The position numbers and the translations under genes were made by a program. Shown in pieces: positions 1 through 11,639 of a stretch of DNA of 64,000 bases. The notes under the pieces are model-generated. The model searched no databases and was not told the DNA's origin. It saw only the letters and a program-made list of their open reading frames with translations. The DNA comes from Schistocephalus solidus. Its lineage: Eukaryota > Platyhelminthes > Cestoda > Diphyllobothriidea > Diphyllobothriidae. Position 1 is the first letter of the stretch. Each line of letters opens with the position of its first letter. The DNA is taken from the NCBI GenBank assembly GCA_017591395.1, contig WEDG01002551.1, positions 62,001-126,000 of the forward strand, given 5' to 3'.

Positions 1-1
1 C

Positions 2-1172
2 CCACTCCTACAAGACCAACGCCTACCCAACTTCGCCATCGCGGCACGCTCGGAGAGGCGCTCTAAAAGCCTTATAAATTGGAAACAGCCAAAGTTCCAG
101 GAAAACTATTGTGGCGGTTGTCAAACGCTAGCCTCCAAGTTAAATCAACTGGAGGAAGAAATCAGGATTATGAAGACTTTTATACAGCAGACCCTCGTTT
201 CAGAGGATCGATTGCCAGCATTAACGCATAGAATAACACGGAGTAGAGCACGAGGCAACCTACACAACAAATCCCCAAATATATACAACGTGGTATCTAA
301 GATAACAGTCAAGGGTAGTGACGCAGAGCCTCCAGTAACACTGAAGAATAAGAAAGAGGCGAAAGGTAAGACCACAGGGACGGGTACCAAAAATTTGAAG
401 GAAATGATGTCAAACTCGCCAGAAAAGCAATCGAAGGTACAAAATGAAATTGATCTAAATATAACAATGAACGAGCTAAACGAAACACGACAGATAACGA
501 TTAACGAAAATAGTCTCCAGGCCACGCGCGCTTCATCAGAGGCAAATATAGAGGAGCTGTTGTCCACTGAATGGATGACACAAAGTGGACCCACAGCGGT
601 AAAACCTCCCCAAGCCAAATACGTTGAAACCAGTATTGGCGAAGCCCCAACATCAGCCAGGCAACGTATTCAACAGAACCCCCCCTGGAGAGAGGTGCTG
701 TGGACAGGTCACGATGCATTATCATCCATGGGATTCGTGCATCAACCAACGAAATCCCCAGGTGTAGAATAAATGATGATATCATGGCCTTGCAAGAGTG
801 TTTGAGTGAAATAATTAGAGAGGATGAAAAAATTAGGGTTTTTAAACTTTTCCGACTAAATAGTAAAGATAACACAAACTTTCTAATAAATAAATCAAGG
901 CCTTTAAAGGTAATTTTGGAAAACAAACTTCAGAGAGACCTTCTAATCGAGCAAACAGCAGGGGGAGTCCCCGGTCACAGAGGTATTTTTTTCAACAGGA
1001 CTACTCCATACAAGAAAGAATGAAATGGAGGGCGCTAAAAGCGGAATTGGAGAACTTGAAAGAACAGGGAGAGAAGGGACTTGTAATAAAGAAAGGAGTG
1101 ATTGTCCGAATACAAAAAACCCTTCTGTGGAGGACGCTCATAATTCTGACAAAAGTCTCACGGTCGAGCAAC
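2..1172 (+). pseudogene. Family A ORF1 remnant (coiled-coil nucleic-acid-binding protein)
   Basis: Reading frame 2 is open from the window edge to 772. It encodes a short CGGC-containing segment, then a charged coiled coil (KLNQLEEEIR) and an Arg/Ser-rich stretch. The message continues in another frame at about 700-1023, with RPLKVILENKLQ as the conserved C-terminal core, and in a third frame to about 1172 (LKAELENLKEQGEKGLVI). The same order is seen in family B ORF1 at 10397 and 18993. ORF1 proteins of non-LTR elements usually bind the element RNA. The fold is not proven here, though the VI-x-GI...RPLKVIL spacing is compatible with an RRM-like domain. Two frameshifts make it a pseudogene. 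Confidence 0.75.
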
Positions 1173-1325
1173 TAATCCAATGCAACAATCTACACAAAAT
1201 TCAGTTCTACTGCAGAAATAAGCAAAGTCTCTTGAATATGGACTCATTCTGTGCGAATGTCGGTTCAGCTGCCTCAATTGAAGAAGGCAGCGACATAGCC
1301 GGCTTCAAAACACACAAATACACAA

Positions 1326-2185
1326 AAATGTTTATATACCACTGTCCAAAGCCTACTCCCTAAATTAGACGAGTTTAAGATGTACGTGTGCCAAACTTCA
1401 TCAGATATCATCTCCATAACTGAAACGTGGCTGACCGCGAAGGTGGACGATCGTGAAGTTGCCATTTCCGGTTTTCAGTTATTCAGGAAGGATAGAATAG
1501 GACGTCATGGTGGGGGTGTGCTAACTTATGTCAGATATGGCCTGCTCGCGTCAGAAAAAAGGAAAACCTCGCGTGCAAAACTGAAGCCATCTGGCTCACC
1601 ATCAGAACGCCGGGGTCTCAAGCACTTGAGATCCTAACGGTCTACCGACCACCAAGAAACGATCCGCAGTCAGACAGTAGGCTGATAGATGATTTAGAAT
1701 CGTTTGCTAGTCGATCCGAAAGTATGATTATGGGCGACTTTAAGGCTCCGAATATCGATTGGAATCTGAGCTCAGCACCAGGCTCGGAATTAAACTTCGA
1801 TTGCCGCCTCCTAGAAGCTATACACAAACGCTTCCTAACTCAACAAGTCATGTCTCCGACCAGAATACGCGAGGGGCAACAAGCTATTTGGTTGGATCTT
1901 GTATTGACAAAGGCGCCTGAAAGCTTAGATGTTGTGAACTGTCTATCCCCACTGGGCAAAAGTGAATACGTAGTCCTTAAATGGGAATATTCAATCTTCT
2001 CTGTCCCAGATCGAAGCATCACAGTCAAATGCAACCTATGGCGTGGAGACTTTACCCAAATAAAAATTGATGTGCGTTATTTAGATTGGAATGAAACATT
2101 CACCCGGTGTATTCACGAGGATCGGTTGCAATTTAAGGCCGTATTACAAGGACTTATCACCAACTACTGTCCTAATTCGAAATAA
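1326..2185 (+). pseudogene. Family A APE-type endonuclease remnant
   Basis: Begins with CLYTTVQSLLPKLDEFK, typical of the start of CR1-like endonucleases. It continues with ITETWL, the GGGVLTYV loop, YRPP, MGDFKAPNIDW and LGKSEYVVL. In intact APE endonucleases the catalytic positions include the ETW glutamate, the GDFNAP aspartate/asparagine and the SDH box. Here GDFNAP reads GDFKAP and SDH reads SEY, so two catalytic sites are lost. Frameshifts fall near 1640 and 1724. The role of the family is to nick the target DNA for target-primed reverse transcription. Confidence 0.85.
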
Positions 2186-4105
2186 AGATCACCAACAGGC
2201 CCCAGTGGCTAACGAACACACTGAAGAGTGAAGTTAACCGCAAGCGAAAGCTGTGGCAAACTTATCTCAGGGAAAAGACCGCCGAATCGCTGACGAAGTA
2301 CAAGACGCAGAGGAACAGGGTAAAAGGCCTGGTTTATAAAGCCGGCCAAAGTTTTGAGAGTAACTTGATAAACCGTGCAGCAGAAAACGCGAAGCTCTTC
2401 TTCAACTACATTAGGCAGTGCACTCGAAATAAAGACCCCATCCCTTTGTTTAAAACGGATGAAGGCGTCGAACTTTGCAAGGACGAGGAAAAGGCTGAGC
2501 ATATATCTGAGTTCTTTCAGTCGGTTTTTACGAGAGAAGCCAATCTAACAACTGATAACTGTAGTGCGGAAGAGATCCCGACAATTGACTTAGTGGTCAT
2601 AACAGAACCTATTGTTCTGCAGGAACTACTGAAGCTGGGTGAAACCAAATCGCCAGGTCCTGATGTAATACCGGCAAAGTTGTTGAAGGAGTTGGCCGTA
2701 GAGTTGGCAGAACCCTTGTGTCTACTCTTCCAAGCCTCCCTCGTTGCATGCAGATTGCCACCCGATTCGAAGACTGCGTGGATTTCCCCGATACATAAAA
2801 GTGACAGCCGGGCTTCCGCAAATAACTACAGGCCGGTAAATCTCACCTCCATACGTTGCAAGATTATGGAGCGAATAATCAAACGTGAACTGATGCAGTT
2901 TCTGGAGCGGCATCATCTTCTCTCTGAAGTGCAGCACGGATTCCGCAGAGGAAGGTCCTGTTTAAACTTATTTGCTCTACTGTCTGGAACGATGGACTTG
3001 AGCGGTCGATGAAGGAAATATAGTGCACGCAGTGTACATAGACTTCAAGAAGGCCTTTTATAGCGTTCCTCACCAACGTCTCCTATACAAACTCAACCGT
3101 ATTGGGGAAATGGGCAAGTTTTTGAAGTGGATCGAAAAGTTCTTGATTGGGTGATCTCAGATTGTCCGTCTTGGCGATCAACAATCGGCGGAGGTGGCGG
3201 TTGAGAGTGCGGTTCCTCAGGGCTCCGTCCTTGGCCCTATCCTCTTCCTTATATACATTGATGACTGCGAAACTGGCTTGGACTGTGACACCACCATGTT
3301 TGCTGACAATATAAAGTTTTGGAAGGTCATCCACAACGCAGCTGATGAAGAAAATCTACAGGCGAACTTGCAACGACTCGAGGAATGGTCGCAAACCTGG
3401 CTCCTCCCATTCAGTGCTACCAAGTGCAATATTCTGCGATTCGGCAGAACCAGCTCCGGGCACCAGATAATTTACTATCTGGACGATATACCACTACCAG
3501 AGGTAAAGGCTCAGAAAGATCTGGGAGTATGGATCACGCCCACACTGAAGCCATCGTTCAATTGCTCAAAAGTAGCAAAATCTGCCATGTCAAGCTTGTA
3601 TCTAATTAAGCGAGCGTTTGCAAAGTTCGACAAAGAGTGCTTTAATAGGGTCTTGGGGATGTTCGGGCGACCACAATTGGAACTTGCCATACAAACCTGG
3701 AGACCGTGGTCTGTCAAAGACCACAACACCCTTGAGAAGGTCCAAAGACGTGCAACCAAGCTTGTTCAAGGTCAAAGCTGCCTGCCTTACGAAACACTAT
3801 TGTCTAATCTTGATCTGTTTCCTCTGGACTAAAGACAGCTACGCGGCGACCTAATACAAGCCTTTCGAATGCTGCGGCTTCAGGATTGTTGCCTTGCATC
3901 TGGCGACTTCTTTGAGCTGGTCACTACCACTACTTTGCGAGGACATCCCATTAAACTACGTGTGACAGGTGCAAGACTCGACACAAGAAGGTTCTTCTTC
4001 TCCAACAGAGTGATTAAAGCCTGGAATGCTCTGCCGGCCGACATAATCATGTCCCCATCCGTTGACACTTTTAAGCGGAAGTTTGACCAGTACAGCCATA
4101 AGTAA
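2186..4105 (+). pseudogene. Family A reverse transcriptase remnant
   Basis: Follows the endonuclease without a gap after a frameshift (RPQWLTNTLKSEV). Recognisable blocks in order are KSPGPDVIPAKLLKEL, NYRPVNLTSI, HGFRRGRSC, VYIDFKKAF (motif A, about 3045), VPQGSVLGPILFLIYIDDC (motif B, about 3205-3265), MFADN (motif C, 3296-3310) and a C-terminal region with RATKLVQGQ and KRKFDQYSHK. Motif C should read FADD; the second catalytic Asp is Asn, which is expected to abolish polymerisation. At least three further frame breaks (about 3012, 3150, 3832) separate the blocks. Confidence 0.92.
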
Positions 4106-4344
4106 CACCCCGACATCCGAACCTAACACATTTCCTGAAACATATTCCCATCCACAATTTGCGCGTCATATAACATACTACTCCCTATGTTTGAGTAACA
4201 TTATTTTATAATTGTCTGTCCGATGCCCTGCAGTGTGTCGGGGAGATAACCCTTTGTCCAACGTCCATTATATGTCAGCCTTTTTTAATTTACAGTGTCA
4301 TTGACATCAATAGGGAGCTCAAAGGCTTCGCCTATATTTCCCTT

Positions 4345-4367
4345 AATAAAACTGAACTGAACTGAAA
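4345..4367 (+). repeat. Family A 3' end: AATAAA plus (ACTGA)3 tail
   Basis: AATAAA at 4345-4350 is followed at once by three ACTGA units. The truncated copy at 61690-62309 ends the same way, with CTTAATAAACTGAACTGA, so this is the true 3' terminus of the family. Confidence 0.85.
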
Positions 4368-6949
4368 TCTATAACCAATAGCATATTATCAAATGCAGAT
4401 ATGATGACAGCTTGGTCGACTTAGATGTTTCTTGCAGTTGAACTTTATCTGTCCCTTACTCATTTCAACTTATTTAGTGTTCAGACCAACTAAGTCTGAG
4501 TAATCACCTGAACCACAAAGCCGAATGATGCGCTCGCATATGATTAGAGGTTTTGTTCTTCGAATCGACTGCAGCTGACTCTAGCTCCATGGAATGTTCA
4601 AAATTTGCTAGCACTTAAATGCGGAAGGGTAAGCTATTGAAAGAAGAGATTAAGGACTATAATTAGTAAATATTTAGGGATAAGACTTAGGTTTTGTGTA
4701 CGCCATTCATCAGAAATCTTGGAATCCATGGAAGTCAGATTATAAAGTTTTTCGATTGGAGAACAGCAAGTTTTAAACGGAAGTGGTGAGAGGCCATCCC
4801 ACCCAGTGGCGATGATCGACAGGTTCTATGAAAGATCGTTCTGAGTTTAACCAGAGACACGGGTGAGGATGGATACAGAAGAAGGAAAATACCAGTTAAG
4901 GAAAAGTGGATGCAGAAGCAGTAAAGATAAAATTTGAATTTGAAAAGTCTTAATCAACGCCAAATTGTGCCAGTGTGCTACGATGGACAGTGAGACGCTT
5001 GAAATTCCTCCAAATTTAGCGGAAGAACAAGAAAAAGAAGGGATGGAAGAAGAGGAAAAAATATAACTGACAAACAGGTCGTCCAGTCTGGCAATCACCA
5101 TTTTTATTTAGACGTAATCGTACTGTAGACGGCTGTGTAGGTCCAATTCGCAAGGAGATGCATTATCACCCCAAAATCCCTCAGGCCTAAACCAGAAAAT
5201 GATAACTATTTTTTAAAAAGCATGGAGGCAGTTAGAGAATGATTCGACATTTGCTATGTTGCGGATACAGAAGTCTGAATGAAACCCATACTTTGTTGGG
5301 ATTAATGATTCAAGAGTCCGAAAAATTGTTCCATCTTACTGCAAGGGAATAAATGTTAGCAGCCGTCCAAGTTTATCCTTTCTCACCAGTACCACATACT
5401 TGAACTTTGGTTAACATTTCATGAGATAGCTTATTAATATAAACCAAGTCAGATTACTTTCTACAGTTGGTACGCAAAAGCCACATCACTCCCGTCAATC
5501 TTGCCACCGATTTACAATTTGCCACTGACAAATGTTCCTGTCGGGGGCCCTATTAGGAGGCAAATTTTTTTAAAGCAACCTAACGAGCTAAGATACGCGT
5601 AAAGAAATGCGACAATTATCCACGGTCCCTTTTTTAGAAAAATTTTTTGTAAGCCAATGTTACATGCCTCCTGCATTCTTTTCCCGAGATATAATTGGTC
5701 TGGCTTAAATCGATGTAGGTCCATCGCTCGTCGTCACCATGTCACCTCTACTATTATTGTGCATTGCATGTCGTTCGCTGCAATTGGCTTCACTCTCACT
5801 TGAACACGTGCCTGCAGATGTTTAACTGCATAGTAATCTACATATGGCAGATTGTGGGTGGGGAAGATTCAGGTCACTTAAGATAAACGTTCTAACATTG
5901 TGTGCACATTAGTCTGCAGAGGGTAACCGTGTGAGCAAGGGGCACACTTACTTGAGGTGCTCTAGGGCTGTCTGAATGGCGACACTGGGAGATCCGTAAC
6001 AGCTTCGCCCTTGCCGTCACCTTTGGCGGGGCAATGTGCAAAAGAGGGCGTTTGAAAACTAGAAAAGTATTTTGCGTTTCAGGTGAACTTTTGAAGGTCA
6101 CTACCTAGATTGACTGTCGAAGTTTAAGTCACACTACCCTAGCGCACTGCGTACCTAAAGACTACAAACTTTGGCAGAGTAGTCTTGTCTCCAACATGAG
6201 TTACCTATTATTTTAAATAGACGGTGCCTATACGCAAGCAGGACCTATGATTTTGCGGATATAAATTCTATCGATTGCAACAGAAATGACTGCAAACCCA
6301 GTACTAGTGATGAGTGCCTTTCTTGCTACCTGCCATAAATATTTCCAAACAGTTTTCTTAAAGAATATAAGTCAGCACTTGTCAAAGTCACTGAATAAGA
6401 TAAAAATATAAATTGAGTGATAAGATTACATCAACTACAAAGCTTCATTTCGAAATAATGCTTCTTGATAGTGTTTATTGCAGAAGAATAAAAAAGGTTA
6501 TTCAAAGTAGCGGTGTAGGTATCTGTTTCTGCACGGATATTCACATCATTTAAAGCGATTGATATAATATTTGTTTATGTTTTACGGTGATGAAGCCAAT
6601 TGAATGCCTTCATGCTGCGCTTAATTAATTAATTAGTCAACCGATATTTATTTGGCGTTAAACCACAGTCAGGGAGTCCATACCTGGGGATAAGAAGCTG
6701 TCTCGGAAATAAAAGTTGACGTGCAGCTTTTGTTGAAATGCTGCTCGCCGATGTAGATTAAGTGTCTTGAAAAGTGAAACATATGTCTGCTACGCGATAT
6801 TTCATAGCATGCATAGTTTATGTTGTGCTTTACTGTTGGTTGCCTACTTGGATAACACAAAGGTATTTTGTGCACGGGAGGATTTACACTTTTGAACGTA
6901 TATTTCAGCTGCCTACAAAAATCACACCAACAAGGATTGAATAATTAAT
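4368..6949. other. Intergenic DNA without a recognisable gene
   Basis: No supported coding signal is seen. About 5395-5440 weakly resembles the outer arm of the long-inverted-arm repeat (compare 63205-63230). The stretch 5900-6080 is locally richer in GC and could be an old unrecognised repeat. A TTAA-rich run lies near 6620-6640. The rest is AT-rich sequence that I could not assign. Confidence 0.5.
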
Positions 6950-7960
6950 CAAACAAGGTCTTTGTGACATCTCTTAGTTCTCTTTCTTTGATCATGTTCT
7001 ACAATCGCGGGACAATGGTTTTGAACTTAACGGAGTTATTTTGATTTCACTAAAACATTTTGATCACGTTGGAAATGCTCTTTTTTTCTTTAAACTTTCT
7101 TCTTTCGGCATATGTGGCAAACTTAAGAACTTGATAGTTTATTACCTGGGCTCTCACACAAGAAATGTTAAGAGCTTCATTGTTATCTCCAAACCCACAA
7201 GTGCGAGGTTAAGCGTTTTTCAGGATAGTGTGCCTGGCCTGCGCTTATTTTTTTCTTTTCGTAATGATGTGCCAGATTTATTTCTGAATTTAAGGCCCTT
7301 TTTATATGCCGATGATTTAAAAGTTACCTATCCATACAAGCTGGTAGAGCACGACACGGTGTTTAAACTCTTGAAAAACGATCTTGAGACTTTTGTCCAG
7401 TGGTGCTGCACATTGAGCCTTTCCATTTCTCGTTACAAATGCACCATTATGGCTGTTGGCCTTGATCATCAGCCTCAACTGAGCATAGATGGTTACAACT
7501 CAAATGTGCGCGGAGGTGTTAAGGATCTAGGGATATCACATCACTACGGTCTTACTTTTTCAAAGCATTGAGCCCTGAATGTCTCAAAACACGCAGAGCT
7601 ACGGGTTGTTCCTCCGAAATTTTAGACTCCACCTTTATATAATGTACGTTAGGATTTGCCTTGAATACTGCTCATTTCTATTTAACTGTGTTTGCGCAAG
7701 TGCACGGGAGAACATAAAATTAGTCCAGCATTTTTTATACCAAAAGAGTTTTATCATAGGAGCACTATAATATGACTTTTTAACAAGGCTCCTAAACATG
7801 GTTTCGTCGATTATATATGGGACTCATTTTTACTGGTTAAGCATTTAAACCGTCGTTAATGTAATCCTTTATCACTGTGAGGAAGCTTGACCAATCTCTG
7901 CGCAGCAGGCACCGCGATGTCTTTTTATTTCTTCTAAAAACATGCACAAATAACTCTGAT
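6950..7960 (+). pseudogene. Non-LTR reverse transcriptase fragment, element H (CR1/L2-like)
   Basis: A 5'- and 3'-truncated RT. An open stretch at 7041-7571 carries motif C intact as FLYADDLKV (about 7296-7322), then LSLSISRYKCTIMAV and GGVKDLGISH, the usual order after motif C in Jockey/CR1/L2-type RTs. Decayed C-terminal sequence follows in two frames to about 7960. It is clearly more distant from families A and B than these are from each other, and its nearest match in the window is element G. No ORF1, endonuclease or tail is visible. Confidence 0.75.
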
Positions 7961-9619
7961 TAGTTTTTTTGGTAAATGCCAAAAATTATAAAATTTCTGC
8001 AAAGCTTTTCTTTTTTATCAGCACTATCCCTAGTTTTCTGCATTTAGAACAGTTTTCAGGAATTGTGGGTGCCGACACAGTCGAAACTATCTTCCAGCTG
8101 GATGGAATACGCGGCATCAGAGCTCAATGCCAGGTCTTACATTAATGGCGATTATGCTGTCTCTGTAGCCCGCAACTGATGAATTCTCCAGCAGATAGCG
8201 AGAAATCGTCCGCGGAGCCACCTTTGTCCGGTGGAGAATTCCGGTTCCTAAAAGGCAGAGAGTCTTACAACACACTGCACTTGTGTTGACCCTTCCCCGT
8301 CCTTAAATGTTTTCCTCCCACGGGCAGCAGTTTTTGCTCTTCAATAACATAAAGTTAGGAAAAAAAGTAATAACTATATTCTTCCAGAAGATTTTCACTG
8401 CTAACCTCATCCTCACTGCCTGTGTCTTCTGATATTGCCAGTGACCTGACCTTTAATACAATTATTATTATTATTATTATTATTATTATGTATTTATCAA
8501 CCTTTTTTCTATGCAGTTGTAAATTCAACTTTATTTGATTGAAAACGTCAGTGAGGTACTCTTTCTCGTTCTCATTATTATCTAATCACCTCCTCTCTCA
8601 ATTTTACTTTCAAAAGAACGGCATTTTGAAATATATATTGATTTATTAAGACTGTACAATGTCAATCCCAGCGCAAGGGAAACTGTAAATAAGCAGCTTT
8701 TTTAATGGAAATATGTACGTTCATAAACTCAATTGCTAAGTATTACGTCTTGTTCTTTTTATGACAAATTAGATGAACATCTCATCTTTTTTGCAAAATC
8801 TGCATTCTGTGAATTTTTTAATCAATATTTCTATTGATATTCCATTAAAAGCAATCCATAAAATGTCATAATCTGTTTAAAAGGCATCCTATAGACCTTA
8901 GAAAATGTTGCCCTCGATGTGGCTTTGGCCACATCATTAATGACAATTGTCACCCTACCAGCACATGGCCTCTGGATTAGAGGGTGCTCTGCAAGGCAAA
9001 AAGGGGCCTGGCCCCCTCGGTTCTGAGGTAGGTCTCTTGCTTATTGCATTGGCAATATATTCCGTTCATTTTTCTATGCACATTAATATGAAGTTATTTT
9101 AAATGCTAAAAATGCAAACATCTATGCATTTAATTGCGTTTCAAGCCTATGAAATTGACCTCCATCCTTAGAAGAGGCTAAGACGGGGAAAGAAGTGGCC
9201 TGATAACGTCGACGTTTTAAGTCATGGTCAGGTTTTTTGGAAAGGTTGCAGAAGGTGTCCGTGCGTGTATTTTAGTGATTTACTAAATTAATGAACTCAA
9301 AATACGCAATATTTACCGGATAAAAATGGTGTTTATGTATCATTCATGATTTATCATATAATCTTTTAAAAGCAGCTTTACTAAAATAACACGCACCATA
9401 GTTTATGCATGGATTTTTCTCAAACATAAAAAACCTATTATTGGAAACCTGTCAGGAAAAAAATCATAATTCAAGCATAAAGCTGATCCCTATTATGCTT
9501 GCTGTAAGGTTATTCTTCTTTTGCTTCTAATTCTTCTACCATTACTACTTCTTCTTGCTTCTTTTTTTATTCGAAGAGGACGGAAACTGTTCCCCAATGC
9601 TACAAAGAAGATAAAATAA
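7961..9619. other. AT-rich intergenic DNA
   Basis: No gene is recognised. It contains a (ATT)n microsatellite at 8461-8489, a GC-richer patch at 8090-8270 that may be an unrecognised short repeat, a GGGGCCTGGCCCC hairpin near 9003, and a CTT-rich run at 9510-9570. Confidence 0.5.
8461..8489 (+). repeat. (ATT)n microsatellite
   Basis: About ten uninterrupted ATT units. Confidence 0.95.
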
Positions 9620-9754
9620 AAATTAGTGTCCCTATCTCAATGAATGTCAACTGAAATTGAGATATGTTCTTTCGATTGAAAAAAATTACTCAATTAGGGT
9701 TGCCATATTGATTTTCGTGCAGTCTTATCCCAATATATTTTAGTAACGTAATAT
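9620..9754. repeat. Single arm of the long-inverted-arm element
   Basis: Bases in the order GAATGTCAAC, TTCGATTG, ATTACT, GGGTTG, ATATTGATT match the outer arm at 62345-62440 (TTCGATTGGG, GGATTACT, GGGGTTG, AATATTGATT) and the reverse complement of 63130-63225. The second arm is missing. Element B1 starts directly after it. Confidence 0.55.
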
Positions 9755-9913
9755 GAACTGAACAGGTGCCGCGCTGTTTGAGTTTTTAGCAGCAAGAAGA
9801 CTGATTTTATTCGAGTCTTTGCAATGAAACAAAAAGTACACAGAAATTAATTGGTTCACATTATTGAATCAATTGATTGAGTCTTCCGTCCAGTTGCCTT
9901 CAATACCCTCACA

Positions 9914-10138
9914 GTTTGACCAGGAGATTTTACCAAATCGACCACTGTTGGAAATCTTGGCCTACACAACCTACCAGTCCAATCCATTCTCTTACGTCTC
10001 TCCAGGGTTTCTAAGGTCTTTTGTTCGACTAGGGCAGTTCCCCAAATAGAGCAACCTGCTGGAAATCTTGGCTTGGCGTACACAACCTACCAGTCCAATC
10101 AAGGTTCTAACTGCTCGTTAGGGTTTCTGAGGGGTATC
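9914..10138 (+). repeat. Two tandem ~110-bp units in the family B 5'UTR
   Basis: Unit 1 (9914-10020) and unit 2 (10022-10138) share GAAATCTTGG, ACACAACCTACCAGTCCAAT and GGGTTTCT.AGG in the same order. The same pair occurs in B2 at about 19222-19446 on the minus strand, so the duplication belongs to the family. Tandem 5'UTR units in other non-LTR families can act as promoter monomers. That role is only an inference here. Confidence 0.7.
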
Positions 10139-10396
10139 TACAAAACAGGCTGAGTCGTTCATAATTTATATTCTGTCTAACTGATTGTGAAATTTATATC
10201 GAGTAACTCGTTATAACAAATACCTTTAACAACTTCCACTAGCAGACGTAGTTAAGAACGTTCGAGGGATTTCATTAATTTGCAAAAAAGTCGGAGAAGA
10301 TAATTTATATACTGCTTGTGCAAAACCACTGGTAGTGTAAACCTACACCTAGCCACTCGTTAATTCTCAAGTCACCACACAAGAATTCAAAAAGTC

Positions 10397-10480
10397 ATGC
10401 CACAAGCCGGGAATGAACCCGCGACCACCAACGCGATGGCGATGCTCGCTAACCACTCGGCCACCTCATCTCGGCAGCGG
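10397..10480 (-). other. Antisense tRNA-like sequence overlapping the ORF1 start
   Basis: Read on the minus strand, 10464-10453 gives GTGGCCGAGTGG, a textbook A box of class II (Ser/Leu) tRNAs, and 10419-10409 gives GGTTCATTCCC, close to the B box. A long variable-arm-like spacer lies between them. Acceptor-stem pairing is poor, so this is tRNA-derived and probably not a functional tRNA. On the + strand the same bases encode the first ~25 residues of ORF1. Confidence 0.7.
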
Positions 10481-11600
10481 GCACTTTCTAAAATTAATAT
10501 GCACGCTATTGACGACACTGCCATTTGTGGAGCCTGTCAGAAACTGTCCATGAAGATAAACCAGCTCGAGGACGAGATAAGGCAAATTAAAATCTGCGCT
10601 AAAAGGCACCTCTAAAGCAGTAGAGGCCACTCACGAGTCCACTGAGCGACTTACCAGGAGCAAAACCATTGATACTCGATCATAGGCTATCCCCACAAAA
10701 ACTTCGACAGCTGCTACGGCTACCGAACAACAAGTACAAATAGCGCAGGACAAAAACAGTCAGCCTAAAACAAAAAAGCCATCAAAAACGCAAAACTGAC
10801 ACCAAGAAGGAAAAAACCAATGGACAACCGACTTCGAGAGATTCCTCAAAAAGCGCGAACACGGGGCTTTGACCATTGTTTTTTCCTCCACAGGAAATAC
10901 TGAGATTATCACACCAAGCACAAGCAGTGGTATTGCGTCCCCAACCGAAACTACCACCTGCGATTCAAAATCGTCGAAACCATGGAATTTTCTGAAACCA
11001 AAAATAACGGATCAAAGCCACCACATAGCCAATCAGCATCCGCTCCATTATCACCAGTGCGCACTGTGAAACCTTCCCACCAGAAAGTGAAAGGCAGCGT
11101 CGTAGGTACAAAAAATTCCACGGACAGAAAAAAAAGGTTTCATGATACAGGGACTACCTGAATCAACAGCTACGACTCCCGTAGACCGATATTCCAAAGA
11201 CATGAACCACTTTCATGAACTCCTGAACAATATGCTGGAACCTAATACGTCGATTGAATTGGAAAAAGCCTTCCACCTGTGTAAACGGCCCGAAAGCCAA
11301 TCTGAATCAACACGTCCTAGGCCTCTAAAAGTTATCTTGACCAGTAGCCAGGAAGCCACTCTCATTCTGTCTAGGTGCTTTAAGTTAAAAAACTCAAACT
11401 CTGGAGTTTTTTTGAACAGGAATTTTTACCTGCGGATCGGAACACATTCCATCAATTTGTCATCGAACTGAGACGGCGGCTCAGCGAGGGGAAACAAATT
11501 TGGTTATTTACAACAACCAAGTGATCCATAGTCCATTTTTCTCCCCCTGGAGAGGCCCGTTCCGGATTACCACGCAGTTGGCCCAGTAATCAGGGGCTCG
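10397..11600 (+). pseudogene. B1 ORF1 remnant
   Basis: Starts at ATG 10397 with MPQAGNEPATTNAMAMLANH, matching the ORF1 start of B2 (MPQAVIEPTTTNAMATLANN). A CGAC segment and the coiled coil KINQLEDEIRQIK follow. Frameshifts occur after about 10615. The C-terminal domain is readable at 11142-11471 (MIQGLPESTATTPVDRYSKD ... RPRPLKVILTSSQEA) and continues in another frame (IELRRRLSEG) to about 11590. The N-terminal 25 residues come from the antisense tRNA-like sequence. Confidence 0.75.
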
Positions 11601-11639
11601 CGCCCGACTGTTATCACTTACCGGGCAAACCGAAAACTA

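Larger units (their letters stand above)
1..4367 (+). mobile_element. CR1-like non-LTR retrotransposon, family A (cut by window start)
   Basis: One element in the order ORF1, APE endonuclease, reverse transcriptase, 3'UTR, tail. The 5' end lies outside the window, because ORF1 is already open at base 2. The 3' end is marked by AATAAA at 4345-4350 followed by three ACTGA units. CR1-like placement is inferred from the RT motifs (PGPD, HGFRRGRSC, YIDFKKAF, PQGSVLGP, FADN), the two-ORF layout and the short tandem 3' tail instead of poly(A). Frameshifts near 700, 1015, 1640, 2185, 3012 and 3832, plus a mutated catalytic box, show that it is dead. Confidence 0.9.

Noticed and set aside
145..618. 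Minus-strand open frame of 157 codons opposite family A ORF1
   Set aside because: It is the complement of a real ORF1 remnant and shows no motif of its own.
8461..8489. CRISPR-like or satellite array
   Set aside because: A simple ATT microsatellite with no spacers; the window is eukaryotic.
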